From: Aquatica leii
Lineage: Eukaryota; Arthropoda; Insecta; Coleoptera; Lampyridae
Direction of reading: 5' to 3'
Assembly (NCBI GenBank): GCA_035610365.1
Contig: CM069433.1
Span: forward strand, 52,194,487 to 52,258,486
Length of the DNA: 64,000 nt
The notes beneath the pieces are model-generated. The model saw only the letters and a program-made list of their open reading frames with translations, ran no database searches and was not told the DNA's origin. The position numbers and the translations under genes were made by a program. Below are positions 1 through 11,469 of this stretch, in pieces (position 1 is the stretch's first letter; each line of letters starts with the position of its first letter).

Positions 1-361
1 TTCCACAGCTTAATATACTACCCAAATATACAAGGTTAGTTAATTGTCTCAGTTATCTGAATAAAAAATAAAAATACTTGTACAACACATAAATCCATAA
101 ATATTAGCCTATATTAGAGATACCAAATAATAAGCTTATATAGAATAATTTCAGCATGATGTTATGAGCTTATACAGCACTGATACGTAGTAGCGGCTAT
201 GAGCTTATGATATATTGGGCGCGAAGCGTTTTGCCATCTACTTTACCCACAATTCATATCCTCATAGCATGCCTTCTACAAATATATATATATATACGAA
301 TAACTTCTCGAATGTTTCAACATAAAAATCGTTTTTACGCGATATCTTACAGTTCAATATA

Positions 362-603
362 CAGGGTGAGTCAGAATATTATAAGAACTATAAATAATAG
401 GAATAAAATAAAGACGATTATTTAAATAAACGTATATCCTAGCCTGCACAGATAAAAACTTATTAGGTCTTCAAAGTTAGCAAAAAAATTACTAATAACT
501 TTTACCTGTGCATGCTAAGATATAAATTTATATAAACAATCGTCTTTATGTTCTGCCAATTATTTATAGTTATTGTACTTCCCACATATTCTGATTCACC
601 CTG
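362..603. repeat. Foldback MITE with CAGGGTG ends, TA target duplication
   Basis: The left end reads CAGGGTGAGTCAGAATAT and the right end is its near-exact reverse complement with one G/A change. The arms continue imperfectly for about 100 bp, so the 242-bp unit is almost entirely foldback. TA dinucleotides flank it at 360-361 and 604-605. No coding capacity is visible. The TA duplication suggests mobilisation by a Tc1/mariner-type transposase, which is inference. A longer element with the same CAGGGTG ends lies at 37506-38027. Confidence 0.75.
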
Positions 604-605
604 TA

Positions 606-1192
606 CATGGTTGGTGTTTACTGTGTAATCGGAGGATTACTATTAAATACATTACAAAGAAATTTGATACGGTAGTACATAATCAACTAGTCTACATTTC
701 AAAATATTTAAATACATACAGGATGTTTTAAAAAAATATGACACCCCCACTTAGGTTTTTAAAATAGAGCTCTTTCTTTTTTTTTGAATTTTTGGATTCT
801 CTGTATAATTTAGAACCAAAAATATATAACATATATTAAGTAACTATTCTAAAGATATTATTCCTTTAATGCTGAAACAAGTCAACTTTGAAGCGTCGGT
901 GTCAGAGGTCTCATAAAGAATCTTTTTGTTTCTGTTTTGTACCATCGATGATTGACAATAGTTGAGTTTTAAAAGGAGTATAAAATATATATCAAAAAAA
1001 CCAAAAAAGTACATAGAATCAATAATTTACGCAAAATGTAAATTTTTGAAAATTTTTTTTTGTTTAAATATAACACTATATATTTTTTTCATATTTGGAT
1101 TCTACGTAGAATGTAAATACTAAATGATAAAAAGTTTTATAGTCTTTACACAAACCATTCTTGTGGAATTGGCGCTTTTACGTGAAAATATT
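606..1192. other. Non-coding AT-rich stretch, nothing recognised
   Basis: No coding sequence is supported here. A single unpaired motif starting ACAGGATG near 720 resembles one end of a TA-flanked MITE, but no partner end was found. Confidence 0.4.
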
Positions 1193-1792
1193 CTAAGAAC
1201 CGTTTGACACGATACAATATTCCAGACTAAATTGCATACATGTGGTTGCGTGCGCATTTTAGTTTAATTGCATGCAATAAAATGGAACATGTTTTAAATT
1301 CTTGCATACAATTGACTGAACATGCGTAAATGTTCCAAATATTTGATTTTTTAGGTTACGTTTGTTTGTTTTGTACTGTTCTGGGAATTTACAAAATTTG
1401 AAATGTAATTGAAATTAAATCTAGTTGGTATAATTATATTTATTTATATAATTTTCACTATTACATTCTCTTTTTAATCAGATTTTCACGATTCCGTCTC
1501 TCTTTTTTTAATGATTAATACTAAGAAAACAACACTAACTGCACCTAGTAACAATTTTTATTCTCCCATCGATATTTTAAGTGCAAAAATCAGCATAAAA
1601 CCAACAACAACATCAACAAAACAATTATTGGTTCTTAATAAGTTGCTCTCTGCGCATGCACTCGTAGTAAATTTAGTACTAAAATCATATAAATATAGTG
1701 GCATACACACACTTGCATAAAATATTTTATAAAATATTAACACTAACTGAATTTTTAGTTTTTAATTTAGTCTCCTGTCAAACGGTTCTAAG
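1193..1792. repeat. Non-autonomous element with inverted termini (AGAACCGTTTGACA)
   Basis: The left terminus reads CTAAGAACCGTTTGACA. The right terminus, read inward on the minus strand, is CTTAGAACCGTTTGACA. Both continue to a shared GACTAAATT, with about 12 bp extra in the left arm. The 600-bp interior has only short ORFs of no recognisable family. No convincing target-site duplication was seen, so the superfamily is unassigned. Confidence 0.5.
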
Positions 1793-4700
1793 GATAAAAA
1801 CTATTATTAGTGAAACGACAGAAAAACGTAGAAACAAATAAAAAAAACTTTTATATCTAACGATGAAAGTATGAATCCTAACAATAACAAGAAAAAGAAG
1901 CAGACCATGTTGGCATAAACTCAAAATGAAACCTCTCACTTGGGAAAATGAAACTATTTAATTTGGAAAATAAATTTCTTAAGTCTATTAGGTGTTCTGT
2001 AAACAAAAAAAAGCGTAAGCGTAATTACTGCCAGTCTTATAAAAATTAGAACAGGTTAGCAAAATAGAAATAAAAAATAAAAATAAAAAGAAAGCATCAA
2101 CATATATTGAAAAGACTAATTTTTCTAATCAATCATCGAAGCTATCTTTCTGTTATTGTACAATATGCTACGAATCTTACATAAAACTACCAACGAAAAA
2201 CTGAATACAACGTAACACGTGTGAATATTTAATTTGTTAATCTAATTAATTTTAAAATTTTTGTAGTTTTTAAAAAATCTTATAATAACCTGTTACATGC
2301 CGAAATTAATACAAAGATACTGCCTGAAATGTAGTAACATAAACGGGGTTGTGCCACTAGCTCAATGGAGAAGGGGTGGGTTTTATTTAAAATTCCGTGA
2401 AAAATTGGAAACGTGATCGTCGTAAAATTGAACTAGAACGATAAAATAGTCAAAAATCGGTAAGGGCGCCAATCAAGGATTTATAATGGTAGCTTTCGAA
2501 CCCCTGATTATCCAAAGCTCATCTAGTTGGTTACAACCCCATAACTTACCTTGAGTTGTAACAATTCTGAAAAACACTTAAAAACAAAAATTTACGTATG
2601 CGGCGGCTAAATGAATAAAAGCTCTTTACATTTAACAATTTAACATTTATTGATTGAATATTTAAAACAAAAACAAAAAGAAATAACAATAATGAATAGT
2701 AAACAAATTTTTAATAAAAGGAATGAAATTATCTTAAGCAAAACAAGAATGAAAAATCTACACACACCACATTAAATTAAAATTTATAAAAAAAGAAATG
2801 CTACTACAATAGCGTTAACTCGACGTTTTCAAATAACGCAATTCATTTTCAAGATCTTGACCGCATATTTATAACAAATTATATAACTAAGAACAATACA
2901 GTTTATAACATATATGTCCGAACTTTAATTCGAACTAAACAAAATATAGTTTATAAGTCGTTACATTATCATATATTCGAAATACGAATTACTTCTCAAA
3001 CGCATCAAAACAAAGTTAATTTATTTTAATTTCGCGCAAACACTTCAAGCGTTCATTGAAATAATTAAATTTAACGTTAGTCGTAATTTCAATTGGCTCA
3101 AATTGAAAGCTTTTACTGCATTTTTAATCGCGGGTCACTACACAACAATAACCAAAATCGATAAATACCTTATTTCTTAATTGGAGAAACCAGTTGAGCT
3201 TCAGGTCACAGTGGTTTTTCAAAAGCTACAACCCCAGATGGAATTCGGCTGCTCCCCAAACAAAAGAACGACGACGGAAGATTTATCTCACAATCTAATT
3301 TTATAACCGCCACAGGCGAATTTAGGATTTAATCATATACCACCTCACATTAAATCCCACAAACGTAACAGTTTATGTTTTAGAAATCATGAATTTTACA
3401 CAAGCCGTACTATACGAAATTTGAAGAAAATTAACATTTTTCTCCACCACACTTAATTTTCACGATTACTGCTTAACTTCCGCGGTTCTACATAACGTCA
3501 GAGGGTAAAGTCCCCTACGCACTCTGCTACATCTCACGGTAACCGGTATTTTTCATTGCGACCCACGATCGAATGATCCTTCGAAAATCAAACTTTTCAA
3601 AAACCTCCTATCCCCTACTTAATTACTTACATGTGCGCAGTAAAATCGTGGTAAAAGAAAGAACATTGAACAAACGAGAAAAACAAAGATGAAAATTATA
3701 ATTAGTCGCGTGCGTTTTAGCACGTAGACCTTGATTCCCACCAAGATGCTGAGACTCGCATTTTTGCAGGTGGTTCAAGATAGAGCTTAATCAAAGTGTA
3801 ATTACCAAGAAAAATGTATCAACTTACACTCAAAAAGGAAGTCGTAAATTATATAGAATTGTTATTTTACGAAGATAACTAAGTAGAATACTAATTCAAA
3901 AACAAAACTACGGATCTTTATGCATTTAAAAGAAAATTCCAATAATGATTGAAAACAACTTGAAATACCATTAAACTCAAACCACACAAATAACGAGCAA
4001 AACGTTCTTGATGCTAATACTAAACTAATCAATCGAAACAAAAAAAAACTTACGGGATCTTTTACAAAGAAAATCAAACGCAGGTTACAAACCGTGTTAT
4101 TAATTTTTATTACACTAACGGATTATTTTTTTACAAGTTATTTTTCGTCATAAAATATACATTAAGTCTTTTGTTAATAAGGTAAATTAACTATCTATTT
4201 ATTAAAATATAAACGGTATTATAACAAATCAGTTAAATGGAACCCTGCAATCTTTCTCATTGTGTATCGAATAAATTTAAACGAGAACAAGCAGAAAATA
4301 TATCAAATCTCAAAGTTTGTTTGACAATTTAATTTTAAGAGTAAAAGTGTAGTTAGCTACCCTTTTAATCTTAAAATTAAAGTAAAGTTATGTTTACACT
4401 GCCACATAGCATAAAGTGATTAAAGATTAATTTTTATGTACATACAATTTTTTAAATTCATGTCGATTTTATAAAAAAAAAAAAACAATATAGTAAAAAT
4501 TGCGATTACTCGTTGTTTGTTAAAGCAGTAGAAACCAACATATGACTTTATGGTAATTAGTTGTATGAAAGTCTATTGTTGAACGGGAGTGTTTTGGGCA
4601 CGTTGCAAGCGACAAGTGTCACAATAGCACGAGTTCACCAATAGACGGTTTATACAACGGTTTTTATATACTATTTTATCTAATTGATAATTATTTGAAT

Positions 4701-5273
4701 GATTTCGAAAAATTTTGTTTTGGCGAAATCGACGTTTGTCATCTAGGAGAATTTATTTTCAGTTAATTGCAAAATGTTGACATGTTTATAATAATAAGTC
4801 AGAAACAAACTGATCAATTGCTGCAATCTCAAAGTTTTGTAGTTTAAACGTTTAAAATATTTATTATGTGTTTGGCTTATTAACTATCTGTTAACTGTTA
4901 TTAATTCAAATGTTTTAGTAAGTAACTGCAGTAGATACATAAGTAGGTAGATTAAACATACTCACAAGTGTATTATTTAAGTCTCAGTAAGATATTCACT
5001 TTGAAACGTAACAAATACTCAAGCAAACTCAAAACAACCACAAATTAAGTAGAAGAGTCTATTAAAACTTATTCTCAGGCTCATACCAATTTTTGTACCT
5101 AACTGCCTAAAAGTTACAGCGGAAGTAATTGCTACATTTGGTAAGTGTTTATCAAATTCAAATATTTTTTATGACTAATTAATAATTCATTAACTGGATT
5201 TTTTATGATAATCAGTACAGTACGCCTTTCTTCTCAATCATTGATTTTTAAAGAAAAACCATATATCGTCGTT
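1793..5273. other. Non-coding stretch, one less AT-rich block, no gene recognised
   Basis: No ORF here resembles a known family. The part from about 2340 to 3660 is less AT-rich than its surroundings and has recurring TTACAACCCC-like and TGTAAC/GTAACA words, as an old LTR might. No pair of TG...CA ends with a matching target duplication could be fixed, so it is left unclassified. Confidence 0.3.
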
Positions 5274-5503
5274 CGTCGTTGAGCAACGAAAACCTCGTAA
5301 GCGACAAAAATATAATTTTATAAGAGACACATAAAACTGTTTTACGCCGTTAATTCAATTTTTAAAAAATCATTTTTTTGGATACTGCATAAATTAATCA
5401 ATATAATTTCTTGCCGTGTAATAGATCTACACATCCTAAATACTTTCTGATCGAACGAATTTAGACATCGTGTCGTTTACGAGGTTTTTGTAACTCAAAG
5501 ACG
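5274..5503. repeat. Short element with ~32-bp terminal inverted repeats
   Basis: The left arm (5274-5305) and the reverse complement of the right arm (5472-5503) agree at about 27 of 32 positions, including the shared core AAAACCTCGTAA and a terminal CGAC. The 166-bp interior is AT-rich and non-coding. The size and structure fit a MITE. The superfamily and target duplication are not clear. Confidence 0.5.
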
Positions 5504-5978
5504 GTATGTAATACCATATTTTTACAAACATTTTATTAAAATAAAATATAATGGGAGATTGTAAATTATATTCGATATATATGTAATAGAAAAAATATTT
5601 TATTAACAATGTTGAAGCATAACTTGATAAACAAATATAAAATTTGTACGTAATAAAATATCAAAGTTATCTAATGAACAAAAAAAAATAGTTTGATTTT
5701 ATAAATAAAACATTGTGATTTGTTTTGATTTCTTATTCATATCAGAGTTAATTAATATCAGTTACAATTAACATGAACGACGCAAAAATCAATTATACTC
5801 CTGAAATAAGAGAACTTGAGATAGAAGTAACAGATAAACTGTTATCAACAAATTTCAACAATATATGAATTTATGAAAAACAGTATAAAAGTTGGTATTA
5901 CAGAAAATCTAATGCTAGAATATTTTGAAGAAATAAGCAAGTGCAAGAATCGTCTACGTTATGGACAACATGATCATG

Positions 5979-6266
5979 TCAGAGTATATACAGAAATGCT
6001 GATCTTTCCAGATTTATGAAGTTGCAAGCGAAAGTCCTACGGCTATCAAGCAAAAAAATAGCCGTAGGACTTTCGCTTTCTTCTTGCGAGTCAAATTGCC
6101 CTGCCATATCCTCGTCATCGGTATCCGGAACTCCCAGTAATTCTTCCATTTCAGAATCAGAACACGCTAACACCGTTAATAACTCATCATCTGTGAGTCG
6201 TTTCAGATTTCTGAACGTTATGTTTTGCCTTTTAGGCCGAGAAGGGCCTGGGAGGTCAGCCTTCAT
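5979..6266 (-). pseudogene. piggyBac-like transposase, N-terminal fragment
   Basis: The reading frame starts MKADLPGPSRPKRQN and runs into an acidic stretch (LTDDELLTVL, then SDSEMEELLG and DTDDEDM). This is the typical look of the poorly conserved acidic N-terminus of piggyBac-family transposases. A TTAA followed by an inward CCACTTACGG lies just upstream at 6290-6316, as expected for a piggyBac 5' end. After about 65 residues the frame enters an inverted duplication (6026-6078) and homology stops. The DDD catalytic core is absent, so this is a dead fragment. The assignment rests on composition plus the TTAA end and is moderate. Confidence 0.5.
6026..6078. repeat. Perfect 21-bp hairpin at the broken edge of the piggyBac fragment
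   Basis: The arms at 6026-6046 and 6058-6078 are exact reverse complements, separated by 11 bases. The arm belongs to the acidic coding segment, so one arm is an inverted copy of the coding sequence. This looks like a fold-back repair scar and not an original feature of the element. Confidence 0.75.
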
Positions 6267-6289
6267 AATGTAGCACGTATAAAAACAAA

Positions 6290-6316
6290 TTTGCGGAACG
6301 TTCCGTAAGTGGTTAA
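6290..6316 (-). repeat. piggyBac-like terminal repeat and TTAA target site
   Basis: Read on the minus strand, this is TTAA followed by CCACTTACGGAACGTTCCGC, which contains the palindrome GGAACGTTCC. It sits 24 bp upstream of the transposase-like start codon. TTAA is the obligatory piggyBac target. The other end of the element was not found. Confidence 0.45.
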
Positions 6317-8464
6317 AGAGTAGACTGAGATTGCTTCAACATGAATGCAAATAAAGAAAAGTTGATAACGGTACAAAAACAATTGCAGAAATAATGTAAA
6401 GTTTAAAAATGTAATTAGAATGCCATTTTATCATTGGCTAATAAAAATCATCAATCAATATGTGTTTAAGTTTAATGTGCAAATGTGGAACGGCAATTAA
6501 CATCAAAGATAATATAAGTGTAGCAACTGTATTTGGATTTTGTTTGTTTTGTTTACGCTTGCATATTACTGTTACTGATAGCAAACTGACAGTATATAAT
6601 ATCTTTGTGTACAATTTTTTAAATTAGGTTTAGTAATGTTGCATAGAAAATTTTATAAATTGGTGTTTAATTTTGCTAAACTATTGAATTTGAGACAAGC
6701 AGTGCCATCTTATCGAAAGGGTCCCTATCTCGTTGTCCGAGTATAATATATTTAGACAATGTTAATACTAAAAAAAATAGATTGACAAGCGAACGCAGTT
6801 TTCATTAATTTATTTGCTACATAATTATTTTTTTTAACTCGATGTGTTTTTTAACAATCATTTTTCTGTATTAGATAGTCTTAATTGGTTTTTAAATAAT
6901 TCACAAAAACACTTTTATCCGTTTTGAAAACAGGATAAACGTTATTTCGAATTGAAAAGGCTGCGGTAGCGTTGGGTACTTTGGAAGAACACTCGTATGG
7001 TACAATTAAATATCTTTTAATTATGAATACCAATCCTTTGGAAACTACCCGTTTGTGCATCGTTATAATACAACGGTCGCAAATTTTTGGTTAAAGTTAG
7101 TACTAAATTAAGATTTATTAAACGATATGTATGTTTTTTTGTACTTATGGAAATTAGTTTTATAAATATGTATGTTTATGTAATATTTCTGAAAATGTAA
7201 GCATTTTAATTTTAGAGATAATACACGAATACTGTGTTTTATGCTTTAAGTGACTATTTTTGTATTTATATCAATTCGTTATGTCAAACGACGAATACGC
7301 TACTTCTCGATATAAATCGAGTGATTTTTGATTCAACGCAAACAATTTTTTATTTTGTAAATTACAGGCTTTAACTGTACAAACGAACATAAAGAGTAAA
7401 CTTTAAAATTTGATTTTGTTTCTGCATGTGTTGGCTTAAGAGGAGTAGCTACAAAAATCATAAACTTGACTAAAAATATAAATTTATCTTTTATTTTTAA
7501 TTTACTTCTACTAAGCGGTATTTTTCTTACGTTTTTAAATATGTAAATACTACAATTACGCAGAAATTGTAGTTGGTTTATATCTAATGGTTATTTTTAC
7601 ATCGTCGTTGACCTTAGCGTTTTTTAAACAGCATAAATACGGCAGCAAATTGCTGTTTTAAAATAAAATAAATGTTTGCTTCTGTGTTATGATTAAAAAC
7701 AGTTAATAATGGTTTCTTGTCAATAAACGCGTTTTTAATATATGATTATAATATGCAAAAATGTTAGAAATTCATTTATTTTTAGATAATATTTTTTTCT
7801 ACGAAAGCAGCAGTGTTAACTATTTACAACCAGTGTATTTAACAATCTAAGTTATACAATTTGGTAATTGAACTATTCAAAAAATAGATCAATTGCATTA
7901 GACAACAATTGCAATTACTAATTATAAGTATGTAAGTAAGATACCTACGAATAACTTAAATCTAGGTGCAGTTTTAAAGTAACTGCAAGACTTTTTACGT
8001 AATATATGTGGCATTTCCAAAGAAATTGATTCCGTTACTGTTGTTTCAAAAAATATGTATAAAAATATTAAAATAGTTAACTTCGTCTCAAGACGTTAAA
8101 TTACTTGTAGAGGTTTCAAATTATTCAAAACGTTGTGGATTGATAAATGCATTTTGCTCGTAAAACATGTAGTTTATTATCATTTAAACATATTTTACAA
8201 TTGTATTTGTATAAATTATTTCTAAATCATTTTTTAAATGAAGTCAAGATAGAAAACTGCATAGAAATTATATTATCAACTACAGCTGATGTAGTATAAA
8301 ACAGTCGGACGTGTAAATTAGGTTTTGATACCTGCTGTTTTATTATCTTTGTCTGCGTATATGTGTACAGTTAATTATAAACGCATGTAAATTTTAAGGT
8401 ACATGATAAATAACATATCTATGTATTATTTAACAAAAAAATAAATAATTGTTTTACACCGGTT
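6317..8464. other. AT-rich non-coding stretch
   Basis: No coding frame, terminal repeat pair or RNA gene could be supported in these 2.1 kb. Confidence 0.4.
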
Positions 8465-10954
8465 TATTGGTTCCCAAAGTAGCTCCTACGGACCCCCAGT
8501 AGTCCGCAGGATCATTCAGGGGGTTCGTGGAAAACTAAAATTAATTTGAGAGTTCCTGAACTTCAGGAAATTCGCAAAGGTTTAAAATAAAATAAAAAAT
8601 TGTGACACGTTTTTATCAACCAACAAATCTTCTTAGTCTTGGACAAAAAGAAGTATAACTTTTTGTATTGTTACGCAGACAGCGTACTTTCGTTACGCAA
8701 CTACTTTTGAATAAAATATTTATTTTTATTTTAAATTTATTTAAGCAAAGTTATACTCTTGTTTAAGTTGATTAAAAAAAATATATATTACAGCTATCAG
8801 TACAGTAATCCCTTAACATTTTTTAAAGATTTCTATTGTTTTTAAACTTAAGATGGTATTGTTAGTTTTTCTAACACAGATGTGTTTTTAAAGAATATAC
8901 TATTAATGATTCTGTAAAAAAAGTTAGACATATATGTTGTTTATAATTTAATGTAATGCACCCTAAAAGTTATAGTTTATTATTTTAAATTTTTGTTTAT
9001 TTTGTTTACTCCCGTGAATAACTAAATCCGGGAACGTTTGGAACTGTATTATTATATTCTATTGTTAATTAATTTATAAATTATTACATTATATAATATT
9101 TACATCAAATATTCCCTTACATCTCAAATAATTATTTTCAAGAGAACGTTACATTGCAGAATTTCATTTAAAAAATTATTATAATTAACAGTGGTTTGTT
9201 ATAAATAAAAATTTTACTGTATATATTTTCCTATATCTTTTTAAGCTTGTTTTTTTAGATAACAGTATGAGTGAGCCGAAAAAAAAATGCAAACAACACA
9301 GTGTTGAATATATGAAATATGGCTTTATTGCGTCACCAAGAGATAATACTTTACTTATGTGCTTTTTATGTGATACAACAATGTCAAACCTAAGCTTAGG
9401 GCACATTTAATAAAAATCCATAGTGGCAAAAAAGATAAGTATTTAACGTTTTCTTGAACAATCAAAGAAAAATATTAGAAAACACATCTTATCTCATAGA
9501 CAACATCTAAGCGAGATGACAATGGATTGCGTGCTTTTAATAATATTTCTTGAACAATTGCGAAGTTCGGAAAGCCGCACACTATTGGTGGTGGTGGTGT
9601 TGCACAAATTAGTTTTTGATATTATAAAAAGAATCTGATTTAGTAATAATACTGTACGAAGAGGAATTGACGAAATAACTTAATGTGTAGAAAACTATTT
9701 ATGTCACTACTTAAAATCATTTGAATTTTCTGTATAGCTTAACATGTCAACATTACTAGAAAACAAAGCTTTACTTTTAGATTATGAGAGAATTGCAAAA
9801 AAAAATTCTAAGGATTATTGTTTGGTAAATGTTTGACAGCTGATACGAAAGATAAAACGTTATCTACATAATTAAAAAGACTTTTTGATGTAAAAACTAT
9901 ACTCTTGACTAATATCGTCTCCGTTGCTACTGACGGTGCTCCGGAAATGCTAGGACGATACCGAGACTTTTTGGCATATTTAAAAGAAACTATGCCAAAT
10001 GTATTATTGGTATATTGTGTTATTCATCAACATTATTTGGTCCCAAAAAACCTTTGTGAACGTTTGCATGAATCACTAAATTATGTCATTAGAGCAGTTA
10101 TTCAAATCAAAAAGAATGCTTTACAGAGATTAGTTGCTCAACTTTGTTTGGAAAACGATTATGACTATAATCCTTTGAATCGCTTCTATATGCTCTTTGA
10201 TTCAATGTTTAAATTCCTGTAGAGTAAAGACAATGATTTGAAGAAGTGAATGTTCTAAGTTTACATTTTTTTCAAAATAGACATATAGATTTGTTTGCTT
10301 ATTATTAACACTTAACGGCGTTTTATTTGGACTGTAACCAAAGGTTTGAAAACATTCTTTACTTGGATATTCCCGACTGGGTCTCGAACTTTTATAAAAA
10401 TAGTCAAACTCAGCACAAATACAGATAAATACATACTAATACAGAAGCAACTTATTGAATTATCTACAAATGAGAACCTGAAACCAATGTTTAAATAAGA
10501 ATACGACCATTTCTGGTTACAAAAACAGATCCCAAGTTTATATCCAACATTATGGGTTATTGTACAAAATCTGTTGATTATTTCTCCGTCATCTTATTTG
10601 GTAGAACGTGGATTCAGTTCCGTTATGAGCCTCATCAAAAAAAGAAGCCGACTAGAAATTAGTGCTCGTGTAAATTAGCGGTTGCTACTCACAAACATTG
10701 AGCCGGACATAAATATACTCATAACATCCTATCAGGTTCAAACAAGTCATTAAAAACATCTTTTCTGTATTTTGAAACAAAAATTATAATTTCAATAATT
10801 GCTTCTTCAACAAAATGTTTTATTTAAATTTTATTTCTACGTCACCATTTATCATTCAAAACATCAAAGTTAAAATTGTAATTTTTTTTCTATTACACAT
10901 CTATATAGTTTTTTTCACTAAGAGGACCGTGACCAAAAAGTTTAGGAAGCACTG
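8465..10954 (+). mobile_element. Decayed hAT transposon (ZBED/SCAND3-like type)
   Basis: The left end carries GGTTCCCAAAGTAGCTCC followed by CGGACCCCC. The right end, read inward, starts CAGTGCTTCCTAAACTTTTT and runs into GGTCACGG. These resemble the CAGNG(G/C)TTCCCAAA termini of Charlie-type hAT elements. A decayed hAT transposase lies between them in the expected orientation. The first bases of the left end have diverged, and no clean 8-bp target duplication was found. Confidence 0.65.
9267..10753 (+). pseudogene. hAT transposase remnant: BED finger, core and dimerisation region
   Basis: Three recognisable blocks lie in order. From 9267, MSEPKKKCKQ leads into a BED-type finger with a C-x2-C pair (CFLC); after a frameshift comes its HLIKIH histidine pair. 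At 9905-10222 is the hAT core with VATDGAPEMLGRY and YCVIHQHYL. From about 10345 come RFENILYLDIPDW and then the C-terminal dimerisation segment SSYLVERGFSSVMSLIKKRS...LLLTNIEPDI. The order and motifs match the ZBED5/SCAND3-like branch of hAT transposases. Multiple stops and frameshifts and a missing middle part rule out activity. Confidence 0.8.
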
Positions 10955-11469
10955 GGTTAAATCGTTTTAGTTTGGTGATTTATATGTGTTTTTTTATCCA
11001 CTAAATTACATTTCAATGCGTCATTGAGAATATTAATTTTGCTCATGCAAAATTAACAATATTTATGTCTAATATCTGATAAACCAAACAACATTTTACT
11101 TTTCACACTTGGTCATTTCTTGACTGGCGTTCTTAAAAAGTGTTACTATCAATATTAAATTAAATTATTTGTCTCAATGAAAATTAGTTCTACGACTGTT
11201 TAAATATTAATAAATAAATAAATGTGTGTACTATGTTAAAAACCGAAAAACGCACATAACGGTTAAGTTTTAGTGCACTGATTGAATATAAGGTGTTATC
11301 GACTTTTTTTTACACAAACATTTTATTTGCACTCTAACCCATACCATCAAAGTAGTGTGGGAGTCTTTCTAAAAAACGGACATACCCACTAAAACTAGCT
11401 CCTTTCGCTCCTTTGATCTTCACCCGGTAGACTGTTTTGGGTATTACTTCAGATAAGGAAGGCATTTTT
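10955..11469. other. Non-coding gap between two elements
   Basis: AT-rich. The last part before 11470 is probably the 3' untranslated tail of the adjacent minus-strand non-LTR element. No separate feature was recognised. Confidence 0.35.

Noticed and set aside
2557..3379. LTR starting TGTAACAATT and ending CGTAACA
   Set aside because: The flanking bases do not form a target duplication and no internal LTR signals or partner copy were seen.
8457..10962. 8-bp target duplication for the hAT element (CACCGGTT versus GGTTAAAT)
   Set aside because: The flanks do not match; the left terminus is too eroded to place the end precisely.
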